A stretch of 15,902 nucleotides of DNA from Hepatocystis sp. ex Piliocolobus tephrosceles (GCA_902459845.2 CABPSV020000451.1:1-15902), one strand, 5' to 3'; positions 1 through 7,785 are shown, counted from the first letter of the stretch. The notes: a model not told the origin generated them from the sequence alone. Program-made: numbers and translations.

Positions 1-55
1 TTTTTTTTTATTTATTTATTTATTATTTATTTATTTTTTTTTTTTTTTTTTTTTA

Positions 56-86
<31 letters not shown>

Positions 87-90
87 GTAG
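1..90 (+). other. 3' part of an intron (T-rich), cut by the left edge
   Basis: Almost pure T with TTTA/TTAT interruptions, ending in TTTTTTGTAG at 81-90. This is a typical Plasmodium polypyrimidine tract and AG acceptor, immediately followed by coding sequence of the transporter. The upstream exons lie outside the window. Confidence 0.7.
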
Positions 91-509
91 GGATGTTGTT
101 ATCATGTGTAAGTAACCATCAAAAAAATTTATCTTCAGCCGTGTCACAAGTGATATATAACGTTTTCGGTTGGTTCTCAGCTCCTTTATTGTCAGGCACA
201 ATAATGGATATCATGCATAAATACACTAATGACAACAGATTAGCTTTAAAGTATGTTAAAAAAACAAAAACAAACAAACGAACGAAAAAATAAGAGGGTT
301 ACCCAGTATAACTGCATGCGTAGACATACATGTACATATATATATTTTTCAAAAAAAAATCTTATATTGTTTCTATTTTTTTTTTTTTTTACATTACACA
401 CAGAGCTGGTTTCACAATGATACTATACTCAAGTTTTATTGGATTTATTTTTTTATTTTATGCGAACTTCTTGGTAATATAATTAAAACAAATGAGAAAA
501 AAAAAAAAG

Positions 510-572
<63 letters not shown>

Positions 573-751
573 AAAAAAAACGGATAAACAATTGGGTTAA
601 TAAGCGAATAAAAAAACAAATTTATGCGCACATACATATATATATGTTCTAATTTGTATACAATAATTTACCAATTTTTTCTTTTTTTCAGGATTTTGTG
701 GATAAAAAAGAAAATGAGGAACTTATCGAATTAGAAGAGCCGCTCGTATGA
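91..751 (+). CDS. Multi-pass membrane transporter, major facilitator type; last three exons (5' partial)
   Basis: Three exons can be joined: 91-250, 404-473 and 692-751 (TGA stop at 749-751). Donors are GTATGT at 251 and GTAATA at 474; acceptors are ACACAG ending at 403 and TTTCAG ending at 691. The reading frame stays open across both junctions (phase 2, then phase 0). The first exon reads CVSNHQKNLSSAVSQV, then YNVFGWFSAPLLSGTIMD. This resembles the C-terminal part of MFS carriers of the Spinster/organic-anion type, where a polar loop before helix 11 is followed by a G..P..G...D motif. The second exon encodes a hydrophobic helix (TMILYSSFIGFIFLFY), probably the last membrane span. The third is a short acidic cytosolic tail, DFVDKKENEELIELEEPLV. 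Substrate and membrane cannot be read from this piece. The tail holds a possible acidic dileucine sorting signal. The splice structure is well supported; the MFS assignment is inference from partial motif resemblance. Confidence 0.7.
251..403 (+). other. Intron (153 bp) of the transporter gene
   Basis: GTATGT donor at 251, T-rich tract at 375-390 and ACACAG acceptor ending at 403. Splicing creates an AAA lysine codon across the junction and continues directly into a hydrophobic helix. Without splicing the frame stops at 291-293, within 45 bp of the donor. It contains a TGCATGC hexamer-type site at 313-319. Confidence 0.75.
474..691 (+). other. Intron (218 bp) of the transporter gene, containing a 61-nt A run
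   Basis: GTAATA donor at 474 and CTTTTTTTCAG acceptor ending at 691. An uninterrupted A run covers 510-570, flanked by further A-rich sequence with single G interruptions at 509 and 571. The last exon is in phase with the previous one. Confidence 0.75.
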
Positions 752-1991
752 ATAATTAATTTTTTGGGCTTAAAAATAAATAAATTATCATTTTTAATTT
801 TGCATAATTAAAAAATATATATATATATATATATTAGTTTATTTGTTTACACGTTTGTTTGTTTGTCTTTTTAGCTGTCTGTTTTGCTTATTTATATGTT
901 TATCCGTTTTTATTCATGTTTGTTCATTTTTGCTTTTGTTACATATCCGATTTTTGCTTTATTTTTTTTTTTTTATTTTTTTTAATTTAAAAGTAATTTA
1001 TACACCTTTCCAAATACATATACAGATATACAACAATTTTTTCATTTTTTATGTTCAGTAATAGCATTATAGGTAACTATTTCAATTAAATATTATTATT
1101 AATCTTTTGTCTTTTTTTTTTTTTTTTGTTTATTCATTTATTTGTTTTTATTATTATATATGCGCACTACACATACAAATATATATATATATATATATAT
1201 ATATTACATTATAAGTAAATAAATATACATAAACATGTACATGTTTTTTTATAAGTATGTGATCATATTTTATCAATGTACATTATTATATAAATTTTAA
1301 ATCATATTTCCCATCTTATAGTTCTATAAGTTTTATATGTTTATTTTCATTCCGTCCCTATTTAAATATTTTAACTTGTGTTGTTTAATAAAAATATAAG
1401 TGTTTATTTCAAAAGAGTGTACATATATATACATATATGTATATAAAACCATAGGTGAAACCATAGTTTGAATTAAAACCATGTTCTTATAAAAATTAAA
1501 AAAAAAATTCCTCCATCTACTCCGCTAGCTGTTAAGTAAAAACATAATTATTTTGTTAAAAGTTAATAAAAAATTGTTTCACATAAGGAAAAACAAGCGC
1601 TAAGTTAAAAAAAAAAAAAAAAAGTGTGTACATATAAAACTCATATACAGTTGTATATATATAAACATATATATATATATATGTTTATATTATGTATTTT
1701 AAAAAAACGAATGATTAAAAATATTCTAAAACGGCAAAAGTAAAGTTAATATTAAATAGAAAATAATGAGCGATAAACTAAAATTAGGAAGTTAAAATAG
1801 ATAAATTACTGCACACATAGGTTTATATTTGTATATACAAATGCGTAAGTGAAAAAAAAAAAAAAAAAAAAAAAGAGAAAGAGAAAGAGAAAGAGAAAGA
1901 GAAAGAGAAAGAGAAAGAAAGAAAGAAAGAAAGAAAGAGAGAAAGAAAGAAAGAAAGAAAGATAGAGATGGAAAGAAAATATTTTATTATA
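752..1991. other. Convergent intergenic region, transporter 3' end to TTC4-like gene 3' end
   Basis: I see no gene here. It holds the 3' flanks of two convergent genes: T-rich and TA-rich sequence, (TA)n at about 817-835 and 1179-1204, and a long homopurine tract at 1851-1962. One open frame at 843-1061 translates to Phe/Leu/Ile-rich low-complexity sequence with no recognisable feature and is not called. Confidence 0.7.
1851..1962 (+). repeat. 112-nt homopurine tract with (GAGAAA)n and (GAAA)n
   Basis: Every base from 1851 to 1962 on the + strand is A or G: an A run first, then GAGAAA hexamers from about 1875 to 1915, then GAAA tetramers with one GAGAGAAA break. It ends at a T at 1963, 29 bp beyond the stop codon of the minus-strand gene at 1992-2486. 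It would therefore appear as a U/C-rich tract in that gene's 3' UTR if transcribed through. Long homopurine tracts with mirror symmetry can form triplex DNA; that is inference here. Confidence 0.95.
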
Positions 1992-2486
1992 CTATTGTTT
2001 TAAATTCATCATTGATAAACAAACTAAAACTTCACCGATCGACGTTTTTTCTGTCATGTCGTTTTCATCTGATACATTACTTTGATATTCACCATTTTGT
2101 TCTTGTATTTCTTGTTCTTGTTTCTCGTTTTGAAAATGATTCGATGTTTCATTACTACTAGTATTAGCAGTAATCTTATTGTTATTGTTTACATTTTTAA
2201 GAATATGGTTTTGTAAATCATGAACTTGCGTTTTGCTTTGATAAGGTGCAAACACATCTCTTCTATCTCTTCTATAAATAATTCCTTCATTATCTGTTAC
2301 TTTTTTTTTTAAGTTTTTTCTTTTGGGTTGATAATTAGAAACTTCATTTTCTTCTTCATTAATTAAAGTTATTAATGCAGCAAGAGCTGAATTCTTATCT
2401 ATATCCTGTTTTTTAGGTATTTTTGACAAAAACAAAGGATGTAGTTCCCAGTCATCGTTATTATTTTTATTTGCATTTGTTACCAT
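1992..2486 (-). CDS. 164-residue protein with a TTC4/Cns1-like N-terminal motif but no TPR domain
   Basis: Single-exon frame; the ATG is at 2486-2484 on the minus strand, preceded by TAAA and then a long A run, as usual for this genome. Residues about 13-47 read DDWELHPLFLSKIP, a D-rich link, then SALAALITLINEEENE. This resembles the segment before the TPR domain in TTC4, yeast Cns1 and fly dpit47 (HPxFxxxxP, then a short helix ending in acidic residues). Those proteins are Hsp90/Hsp70 co-chaperones and continue into three TPR repeats. Here no TPR follows. A basic stretch (KRKNLKKK), then RRDRRDVFAPYQSKTQVHDLQNHIL, then N-, Q- and E-rich low complexity lead to the C-terminus. No signal peptide or membrane segment is visible. 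The gene is convergent with the transporter. The coding call is good because composition and charge pattern differ clearly from flanking DNA. The TTC4 link is a motif-level guess. Confidence 0.75.
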   Translation of the reverse strand: MVTNANKNNNDDWELHPLFLSKIPKKQDIDKNSALAALITLINEEENEVSNYQPKRKNLKKKVTDNEGIIYRRDRRDVFAPYQSKTQVHDLQNHILKNVNNNNKITANTSSNETSNHFQNEKQEQEIQEQNGEYQSNVSDENDMTEKTSIGEVLVCLSMMNLKQ

Positions 2487-2499
2487 TTTATGTAATATT

Positions 2500-2501
<2 letters not shown>

Positions 2502-2537
<36 letters not shown>
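2502..2537 (+). repeat. T run (36 nt) just upstream of the minus-strand start codon
   Basis: An uninterrupted T run, so an A run on the coding strand, ending about 15 bp upstream of the ATG at 2486. The same arrangement recurs at the SLX9-like gene and at exon 1 of the 6945 gene. It resembles the A-rich leaders and nucleosome-poor tracts common near Plasmodium start codons. Confidence 0.9.
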
Positions 2538-2538
<1 letters not shown>

Positions 2539-2649
2539 TCAATTTTTACCCCTCAATCTGAATCCTTTTAGTAAACCTTTTAGTAACCTTTTTTTTCTTT
2601 TTCTTTTTTTTTTATTACCTTTTTGTTCACTTTTTTTGTTCACTTTTTA

Positions 2650-2713
2650 ACCTTTTACCACTTTTTTCCTCACTTTTTTGCCCACCTTTTACCACTTTTT
2701 TCCTCACTTTTTT
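2650..2713 (+). repeat. 34-bp direct duplication in a C/T-rich tract
   Basis: The segment starting ACCTTTTACCACTTTTTTCC at 2650 recurs at 2684, giving a period of 34 bp. Smaller duplications lie just upstream (CTTTTAGTAA twice near 2568-2587, and GTTCACTTTTT twice near 2625-2648). Apart from the GCCC linker it is pyrimidine-rich with few G. It sits 165-230 bp upstream of the minus-strand gene's ATG. Confidence 0.85.
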
Positions 2714-2849
2714 TACTCCCTTTCTTTTTTAACACTTTTTAATCATATAACTAGTCATTTTTTTTTTTTTTTTTTCAATTTTTTAAAAAACTATAAAATA
2801 TTATGTTTTTGGTAAAAAAATATAACAAAATAAACCCTGATTTGTTGCC

Positions 2850-3016
2850 TTTTTTATTTTTTTTTTATTTTTTATTTTTTTTTTATTTATTTTATTTTTT
2901 ATTTTTTATTTTTTTTTATTTTTTATTTATTTTATTTTTTATTTTTTTTTTTATTTTATTTTTTATTTTATTTTTTATTTTATTTTTTTTTTATTTTATT
3001 TTATTTTTTATTCTTT
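2850..3016 (+). repeat. (TTTTA)n / (TTTTTTA)n low-complexity tract
   Basis: Runs of T of varying length separated by single A residues, continuous for about 165 bp. It encodes only Phe/Leu/Tyr/Ile in any forward frame. This is simple-sequence DNA with no coding appearance. Confidence 0.9.
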
Positions 3017-3249
3017 AATTAAATTTTACTATTTTTAGTAATGGAGTAAAATAAGCTATATTTTGATCATCGTTTTTTTATACTGTGTTATACATATTCT
3101 TTAATTTTATATGTTGCAACATTTATTATTACATTTTTTTTAATGTTGTTTCCTTTTCTCTAATATTTATAGTGTATATATATACATAATTTACTTACCT
3201 TTTTATTATAAAAAAACTTATATATTTTTCGTTTAGTTTTAGCTGTATC

Positions 3250-3282
<33 letters not shown>

Positions 3283-3334
3283 ACCTAAAATATATTGCTT
3301 GTTCATGTGCTAATATAAATTTATATATAATATT

Positions 3335-3338
<4 letters not shown>

Positions 3339-3416
<78 letters not shown>

Positions 3417-3417
3417 T

Positions 3418-3485
<68 letters not shown>
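3339..3485 (+). repeat. Near-continuous 147-nt T tract (T77 gtg T67)
   Basis: T from 3339 to 3415, the interruption GTG at 3416-3418, then T from 3419 to 3485. It is the longest homopolymer in the window. The true length is uncertain because such runs are error-prone in any sequencing chemistry. Confidence 0.9.
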
Positions 3486-3487
<2 letters not shown>

Positions 3488-3511
3488 CTATCTATCCATC
3501 TATCTATCTAC
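3486..3511 (+). repeat. (ATCT)n microsatellite
   Basis: About six tetramer copies with one ATCC variant, directly following the long T tract. Confidence 0.85.
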
Positions 3512-3562
3512 ACTTCTGTTTTATTTGTCTATTTGTTTATTCATTTGTTCGCTTGTTTATCT

Positions 3563-3647
3563 ATTTTACTTTTTTATTTATTTTACTTTTTTATTCATTT
3601 TACTTTTTTATTCATTTTACTTTTTGATCCATTTTACCCTTTTATTT
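3563..3647 (+). repeat. 17-bp tandem array, five units
   Basis: Units begin with ATTTTAC at 3563, 3580, 3597, 3614 and 3631, an exact 17-bp period. The core is ATTTTACTTTTTTATTC with minor variation. It lies 3' of the T tract in the same intergenic space. Confidence 0.85.
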
Positions 3648-3710
3648 ATTCATTTTTTTGAGTAATTATTAATTGGGTAATATTAGAAAAGAAAAAATGG
3701 AGACTTTAGG

Positions 3711-3724
3711 ATTTGCATGCAAAT
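3711..3724. promoter_or_regulatory. Perfect 14-bp palindrome with an ApiAP2-type TGCATGCA core
   Basis: ATTTGCATGCAAAT is its own reverse complement. The inner TGCATGCA (3714-3721) matches the in vitro binding preference published for the P. falciparum ApiAP2 protein PF14_0633 (AP2-EXP) and is close to the rodent AP2-Sp site TGCATG. It lies 1.2 kb upstream of the minus-strand gene at 1992-2486 and about 700 bp past the GLTP stop. The sequence is certain; regulatory use is inference. Confidence 0.5.
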
Positions 3725-4201
3725 TAAAAATTGTTTATTTATAATAACACGACTTAACGCAAGGTTTTAATAATGTATTTGTTTGTTGCATTATTAAAAG
3801 GGTTATTATTTTTAAAAAATGACAAATTTATACACATATATATATATATATATACATTATGTACATATCTTGATAAGGAAAGATTAATTTGAAACTCATA
3901 ACATAAATTATATTTTTTCTTTTATGGTGAACTTATGTAACACTAAAAATAAATGATTAAGAATTAAATTAGTCAATACTTTTTAATTTGAAATAAAATT
4001 ACAATGTTGCATTTTCTTTTTTATAAAAAAACATGGCTTTATTTCTAAAAATATGTATATATTTTTCTAGTACTTTTTTTTTTTTTTTTTTTTTTTTTCA
4101 AAAGCTGTAATGTTAAATTTTTTTTTTGGTAATTAAATAATTGTCATTTTAAGTTATAATTAAAAAAAAAAACAAAATTTAAAAATAGGTAAATCCCTAA
4201 A

Positions 4202-4207
4202 GTGCAC
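4202..4207. promoter_or_regulatory. GTGCAC hexamer (possible AP2-I-type site)
   Basis: A single GTGCAC within GTGCACAC. This resembles the motif reported for Plasmodium AP2-I, but it is short and lies in the 3' flank of the GLTP gene, so it could easily be chance. Confidence 0.15.
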
Positions 4208-4429
4208 ACATATATATGTATATATAGGTATATGTATAAATATTTATCTATATACACTTAAATATATATACAGACACAACACTCGCTATTCTATATTATT
4301 CCATTTTAAACACAATATACATATATGTATATAGACGGACAAAGACAAAAAGGAGAGGTTTTAACAAATAAAAAAATTGTATGTATATTTTTATATAAGT
4401 TTTGATGTATATATATATATAATATTTTT

Positions 4430-5083
4430 TTAAATTTTGTCTGGAAAGTTACAATTATGCAGTTCAATCGTTTTTGAAATATCATTTATCATAGGTTTTG
4501 CTACAAATATACATTGTGCTATAACACGTTTTGCTTCCTCTTCAGAGGATAGTCCAAGTCCTTTTGTTAGTTTTTCTCTTGATGGTGTTAAGTTTAATAC
4601 TAACTTAACAAACTTACTAGTTATACATCCGTGATATTTTTTTAATACTTCATTATATGCTTCTGTAGCACACGATTTCACATCTGATGAATAGTTGGTA
4701 ATATAACATTTTTCAAGAAAAGTGACTATAAATTCGATTGACCTCTTCATCCATAAAAAAGATACTATACCATTACTTAAATCTTTTTTTAACTTTTCTA
4801 TACTTTCGTATTTTTTTATATTATATTCATATAACATTGATACATATTTAGTTTCTTCTGGTACTTTTTCAATTGCTTTTAGAACTTTTTCTGATGAAGT
4901 TTGTAAATCCTTCATTAAATAATTAGATATAAAACCTTTACCAAAAACATTACTATATATCGGATATATAGCTTCGCATAAATTACATAATTTTAGTACA
5001 GATATATTATCTCCATCTATACATTCTAACACTTTTTTTTTTATTATTTTCATAAATGCTCCCCCATCTTCTGTACTCTGCAT
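4430..5083 (-). CDS. Glycolipid transfer protein (GLTP-fold) family, 217 residues
   Basis: Soluble GLTP-fold proteins carry single glycosphingolipids or ceramide-1-phosphate between membranes. The 217-residue length matches the family (about 200-215) and the frame is a single exon. Motifs occur in the right order. YLMKDLQTSSEK at residues 55-66 corresponds to the headgroup-binding D..xN..K segment, with D59 and K66 kept and serine at 63 where asparagine is usual. SFLWMKRSIEFIVTFL at 109-123 corresponds to the LLWLKR..F helix (W111, K113, R114). EAYNEVLKKYHG at 131-142 is the conserved AY...L..YHGW region with H141, but residue 143 is cysteine instead of tryptophan. No signal peptide or membrane span is seen, as expected for a cytosolic carrier. 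Whether the cargo is a glycolipid or a phosphoceramide cannot be decided; the retained K/R pair fits either. The gene is divergent from the 6945 gene. Family membership is fairly secure, specificity is not. Confidence 0.85.
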   Translation of the reverse strand: MQSTEDGGAFMKIIKKKVLECIDGDNISVLKLCNLCEAIYPIYSNVFGKGFISNYLMKDLQTSSEKVLKAIEKVPEETKYVSMLYEYNIKKYESIEKLKKDLSNGIVSFLWMKRSIEFIVTFLEKCYITNYSSDVKSCATEAYNEVLKKYHGCITSKFVKLVLNLTPSREKLTKGLGLSSEEEAKRVIAQCIFVAKPMINDISKTIELHNCNFPDKI

Positions 5084-5841
5084 TTTATTTGTTTTTTAGA
5101 ATTACAGACAAACAGAAAAAAACAAAAAAAAAAAAAACTAAATTAATTTAAATTAAACAGATGAATAAAAAAAGACGATTAATAAAAATAAAAAATAAAA
5201 AACAAAGGATAAAATTATTAAAGAAATAAAAACAGAATAACGTAAGAGCATAGAAATGATTAAAAAAAAACAGTAGAGATTTTGAAAAAACAAACGTTTA
5301 GTGACAAAAACAATAACAAAAACTGTTAACGAGTGTAATAACAAAATAAAGTAAAAACAAACAAAAAACACGCAAGAATAAAATACATCAAAAAAAAAAA
5401 AACAGAAAAACAAAAATACTTACAATAGGTAAAAATATAACAACACAAGAAACTTAACTAAACCCAAAACAGTTGTCTTTTATTTAATTACTTAGAACAA
5501 AAAAAAAAAAAAAATAAAATAAAACAGTCAGATATTTAATTTCTATTGTAAATGATTATTATGTACTCATAAAAATGTGATAAACAAAAAATAAATGAAA
5601 GGTATAAATACAGTTTAAACAAAAATAAAGTTAACATAATAAAGCAAAGCACCTTAGCTTTTTTACATTTTGTTATTTTTGTAAAATAGTTACACAAATT
5701 TTCCAAACCAATTATAATATTTTTTAATAGCTTGTAAAATGCAAATATGAAAGAAAAATATAGTCAATAGGAAAATAGTTTTATACACAAATATATATAT
5801 ATATATGCCTGCTAAAAAAAAAATACAACTTGGCAGTGTTA

Positions 5842-5866
5842 CAAGTGTTATAAAATATTATACTTG
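5842..5866 (+). other. Imperfect hairpin, CAAGT...ACTTG
   Basis: CAAGTGTTATA at 5842 pairs with TATTATACTTG ending at 5866 across a 3-nt AAA loop: nine Watson-Crick pairs, one G-U pair and one mismatch. Inverted repeats of this quality are common by chance in A/T-rich DNA, so a function is not implied. Confidence 0.35.
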
Positions 5867-5923
5867 AACGAGATATGTCGACTTGAGCATAAGTACGTAT
5901 GCACACAAAAAAAAAAAAAAAAA

Positions 5924-5954
<31 letters not shown>

Positions 5955-6420
5955 GCAAAAAAAAAAAATGCTTGATTACCGTGAGGGCTTTTATAAAATG
6001 TAAAAATAATCGACTTCTATTATGTAGATATTATAAAAAAAAAAAAAAGTAATAAATAAAAATATGTAAGCATATGTACTGTTACATAGTAAAATTTTGG
6101 AAGTAGGTTAATTATAGCTTCTTTTTTTTTTTTTAAATGTAAAATTACAGCATTCATTTATTTTGTGATAAGTGGTTTCAAACATTATTACAAAACGACA
6201 TATGCATATATATATTTATGTACATTTTTAATATGTATATATAATTCATTTTAATGTGTTCTTTTTTTTCGTTTTTTTTTTTTATAGGTCCTACTTATTT
6301 GTTAAAAATTATATATATTTTATTTTTGCCATTATAAAAATATATGTATATATATTTATATGTATATATGTATATATGATACGTATGTATTTAGGAGTTT
6401 ACATATGTTTAGTTACTATT

Positions 6421-6560
6421 TTATTACTTTTTATTACTTTTTACTACTTTTTACTACTTTTTATTACTTTTTACTACTTTTTATTACTTTTTACTACTTT
6501 TTACTACTTTTTACTACTTTTTACTACTTTTTACTACTTTTTACTACTTTTTACTACTTT
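6421..6560 (+). repeat. 10-bp tandem array, 14 units (TTAYTACTTT)
   Basis: Fourteen decamers in exact register: TTACTACTTT in most units and TTATTACTTT in four. Each unit boundary gives a T5 tract, so T tracts recur every 10 bp, close to one helical turn. The array lies 385 bp upstream of the start codon at 6945 and 1.3 kb upstream of the GLTP start. Phased A/T tracts are known to curve DNA. The coding appearance in this region (repeated FYYF, LLLF) is a by-product of the repeat. Confidence 0.95.
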
Positions 6561-6944
6561 CATTTTGGAGAACGTGCTAAATCTGTTTGGATTTGCATAT
6601 ACGCATATATACATATATATATATATATCATATCATATAAACTTGCTCCCATGTACAACTATTTTTTTTAATTTTTTTTTTTTCCATATCAGCTCACATA
6701 TTTTTTTTTTTTAATTTAAAAAGTGAAAGTAAAAGAAAAACATTGTTTATTGCTTTTAATGTACATCGATTTTAATGTACATTTTTATTTTTTTATTAAT
6801 TTTATTATATATTAATTTATTATCATATCTAGTTATATGAACACAAGAACATATTAACATATTATTAATAAATTTTTCTTTGAATGTTTTTTTTTTCATT
6901 TTTATTAAATAAAATATATCTAAAAAAAAAAAAAAAAAAAAAAA

Positions 6945-7181
6945 ATGATATCCAGAAGTGCCAAAAAATTATCTAACAAGGTTTGTGACGTTCTAGTGTC
7001 TTTTGGAGTTCGACAAAATAAAACAACTTTTATTTCACACCCAGGTAAGAAACATAATTTTGTATAAAAAAAAAATAATAATTATGTTAAATAATTTTTT
7101 TTTTTAGTTTGTAAGTGCTTAATATATTATATACATATTTGTACAGTTTTATACATAATCAAGAGTTTGTACCTTACTTTT

Positions 7182-7213
<32 letters not shown>

Positions 7214-7251
7214 CTATCCTAAATACATCATGTATATTTAATAGTTACTTG

Positions 7252-7285
<34 letters not shown>

Positions 7286-7784
7286 GTATGTATTACCTTT
7301 TTTTACCTGTACAATAGGTGTAATGGCTGTTTCACAATTACTCGAAATGAAACTAATAACTAGGCCGAGAGCTACACTAACCCAAGAAAATGTAAATGCG
7401 ATGGTTGAATTTGATTTAGACTTGGCTAAAAAAGCGCAAATAGCTGTTGACAATGACTTACCTGTTAATTTTTTTGACTTAGAATATATAGATAGACCAG
7501 AATATTTAAAAATGCTTATAGAAGAAAAAGAGGTACTAAAAAAAGCAAGAGAAGAAGTGTTAAATAAAAAAAAAGGTGATTATACAATACCAGATATAAT
7601 AAAAAATTATAAACGTGTTGAAGTACCTAGAGAATGGAGACAAGAACTTGAAATTGATGAAAAAATATTAAAAGAACAGCCAGGATTAAAGGAAAATATT
7701 GAATTACAAAAAATTATGCACAATTATATTCAAAATAAATATAAAAATGTAGGCACTACTGCAAAAAAACAAATAAAAAATTGA
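6945..7784 (+). CDS. Two-exon protein of unknown function, 188 residues, possible mitochondrial presequence
   Basis: Exon 1 is 6945-7044 and exon 2 is 7318-7784 (TGA stop). The intron 7045-7317 has a GTAAGA donor and a CAATAG acceptor, and a glycine codon is split across the junction. The ATG follows an A run of about 25 nt. The first 33 residues, MISRSAKKLSNKVCDVLVSF then GVRQNK, are rich in K, R and S with only one acidic residue and could form a basic amphipathic helix, as in mitochondrial targeting peptides. The rest is soluble, charged and mostly helical. VMAVSQLLEMKLITRPRATL comes first, then an acidic segment, a lysine/glutamate helix (MLIEEKEVLKKAREEV), PREWRQELEIDEK and a basic C-terminus ending KKQIKN. 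No membrane span or known motif is seen. I do not recognise the family. A lineage-specific mitochondrial complex subunit would fit, but that is only a guess. Gene reality is well supported by the splice fit. Confidence 0.8.
7045..7317 (+). other. Intron (273 bp) of the 6945 gene
   Basis: GTAAGA donor after CCCAG, internal T runs at 7097-7106 and 7179-7213, (TA)n at about 7250-7279, and a CAATAG acceptor ending at 7317. In the open frame starting upstream in this intron, the residues before the acceptor are repeat- and T-derived. The exon 1-exon 2 join is therefore preferred over a start at 7278. Confidence 0.8.
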
Positions 7785-7785
7785 G

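Larger units (their letters stand above)
2487..4429. other. Intergenic region (1.94 kb) upstream of the TTC4-like gene and downstream of the GLTP gene
   Basis: I see no gene. On the minus strand this is the 5' flank of the gene starting at 2486 and the 3' flank of the gene ending at 4430. It contains a 36-nt T run (2502-2537), a 34-bp direct duplication, a (TTTTA)n zone, a giant T tract near 3339-3485, a 17-bp tandem array and a 14-bp perfect palindrome at 3711-3724. Open frames at 2803-3018 and 3333-3665 are poly-Phe artefacts of T runs. Confidence 0.75.
5084..6944. other. Divergent intergenic region (1.86 kb) between the GLTP gene and the 6945 gene
   Basis: No convincing gene. It serves as the 5' flank for both neighbours. 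It holds A-rich leader sequence next to the GLTP start, a small imperfect hairpin at 5842-5866, A runs at 5900-5970, and a phased decamer array at 6421-6560. Open frames at 5153-5413 (-), 5864-6052 (+) and 6256-6714 (+) consist of homopolymer or repeat translation and are not called. Confidence 0.7.

Noticed and set aside
3333..3665. Long forward open frames made of poly-Phe and Phe/Leu/Tyr
   Set aside because: They are translations of T runs and the 17-bp array. They lack any non-repeat sequence, and two overlapping frames are open at once, as expected for homopolymer DNA.
5153..5413. Minus-strand 86-codon hydrophobic frame upstream of the GLTP gene
   Set aside because: It is the complement of A-rich leader sequence. 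The composition is only F, L, V, I, Y and S with no helix punctuation, and it sits in the divergent promoter region.
5960..6030. GATTACCGTGAGGGC patch as a structured RNA gene
   Set aside because: Too short, between A runs, with no recognisable pairing or match to U-snRNA, SRP or RNase P core motifs.
5864..6052. Forward 62-codon lysine-rich frame, and a 12-codon frame at 5968-6003
   Set aside because: The first is mostly poly-Lys from A runs. The second is too short to judge. Neither has a conserved-looking segment.
6256..6714. Two overlapping forward frames with FYYFLLLF repeats
   Set aside because: Both are alternate-frame readings of the 10-bp array and adjacent (TA)n.
7278..7784. Start of the 6945 gene at 7278 inside the T/TA-rich stretch
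   Set aside because: The residues from that ATG up to the CAATAG acceptor come from intron-like T/TA sequence. The 6945-7044 exon splices in phase to 7318 and gives a better N-terminus.
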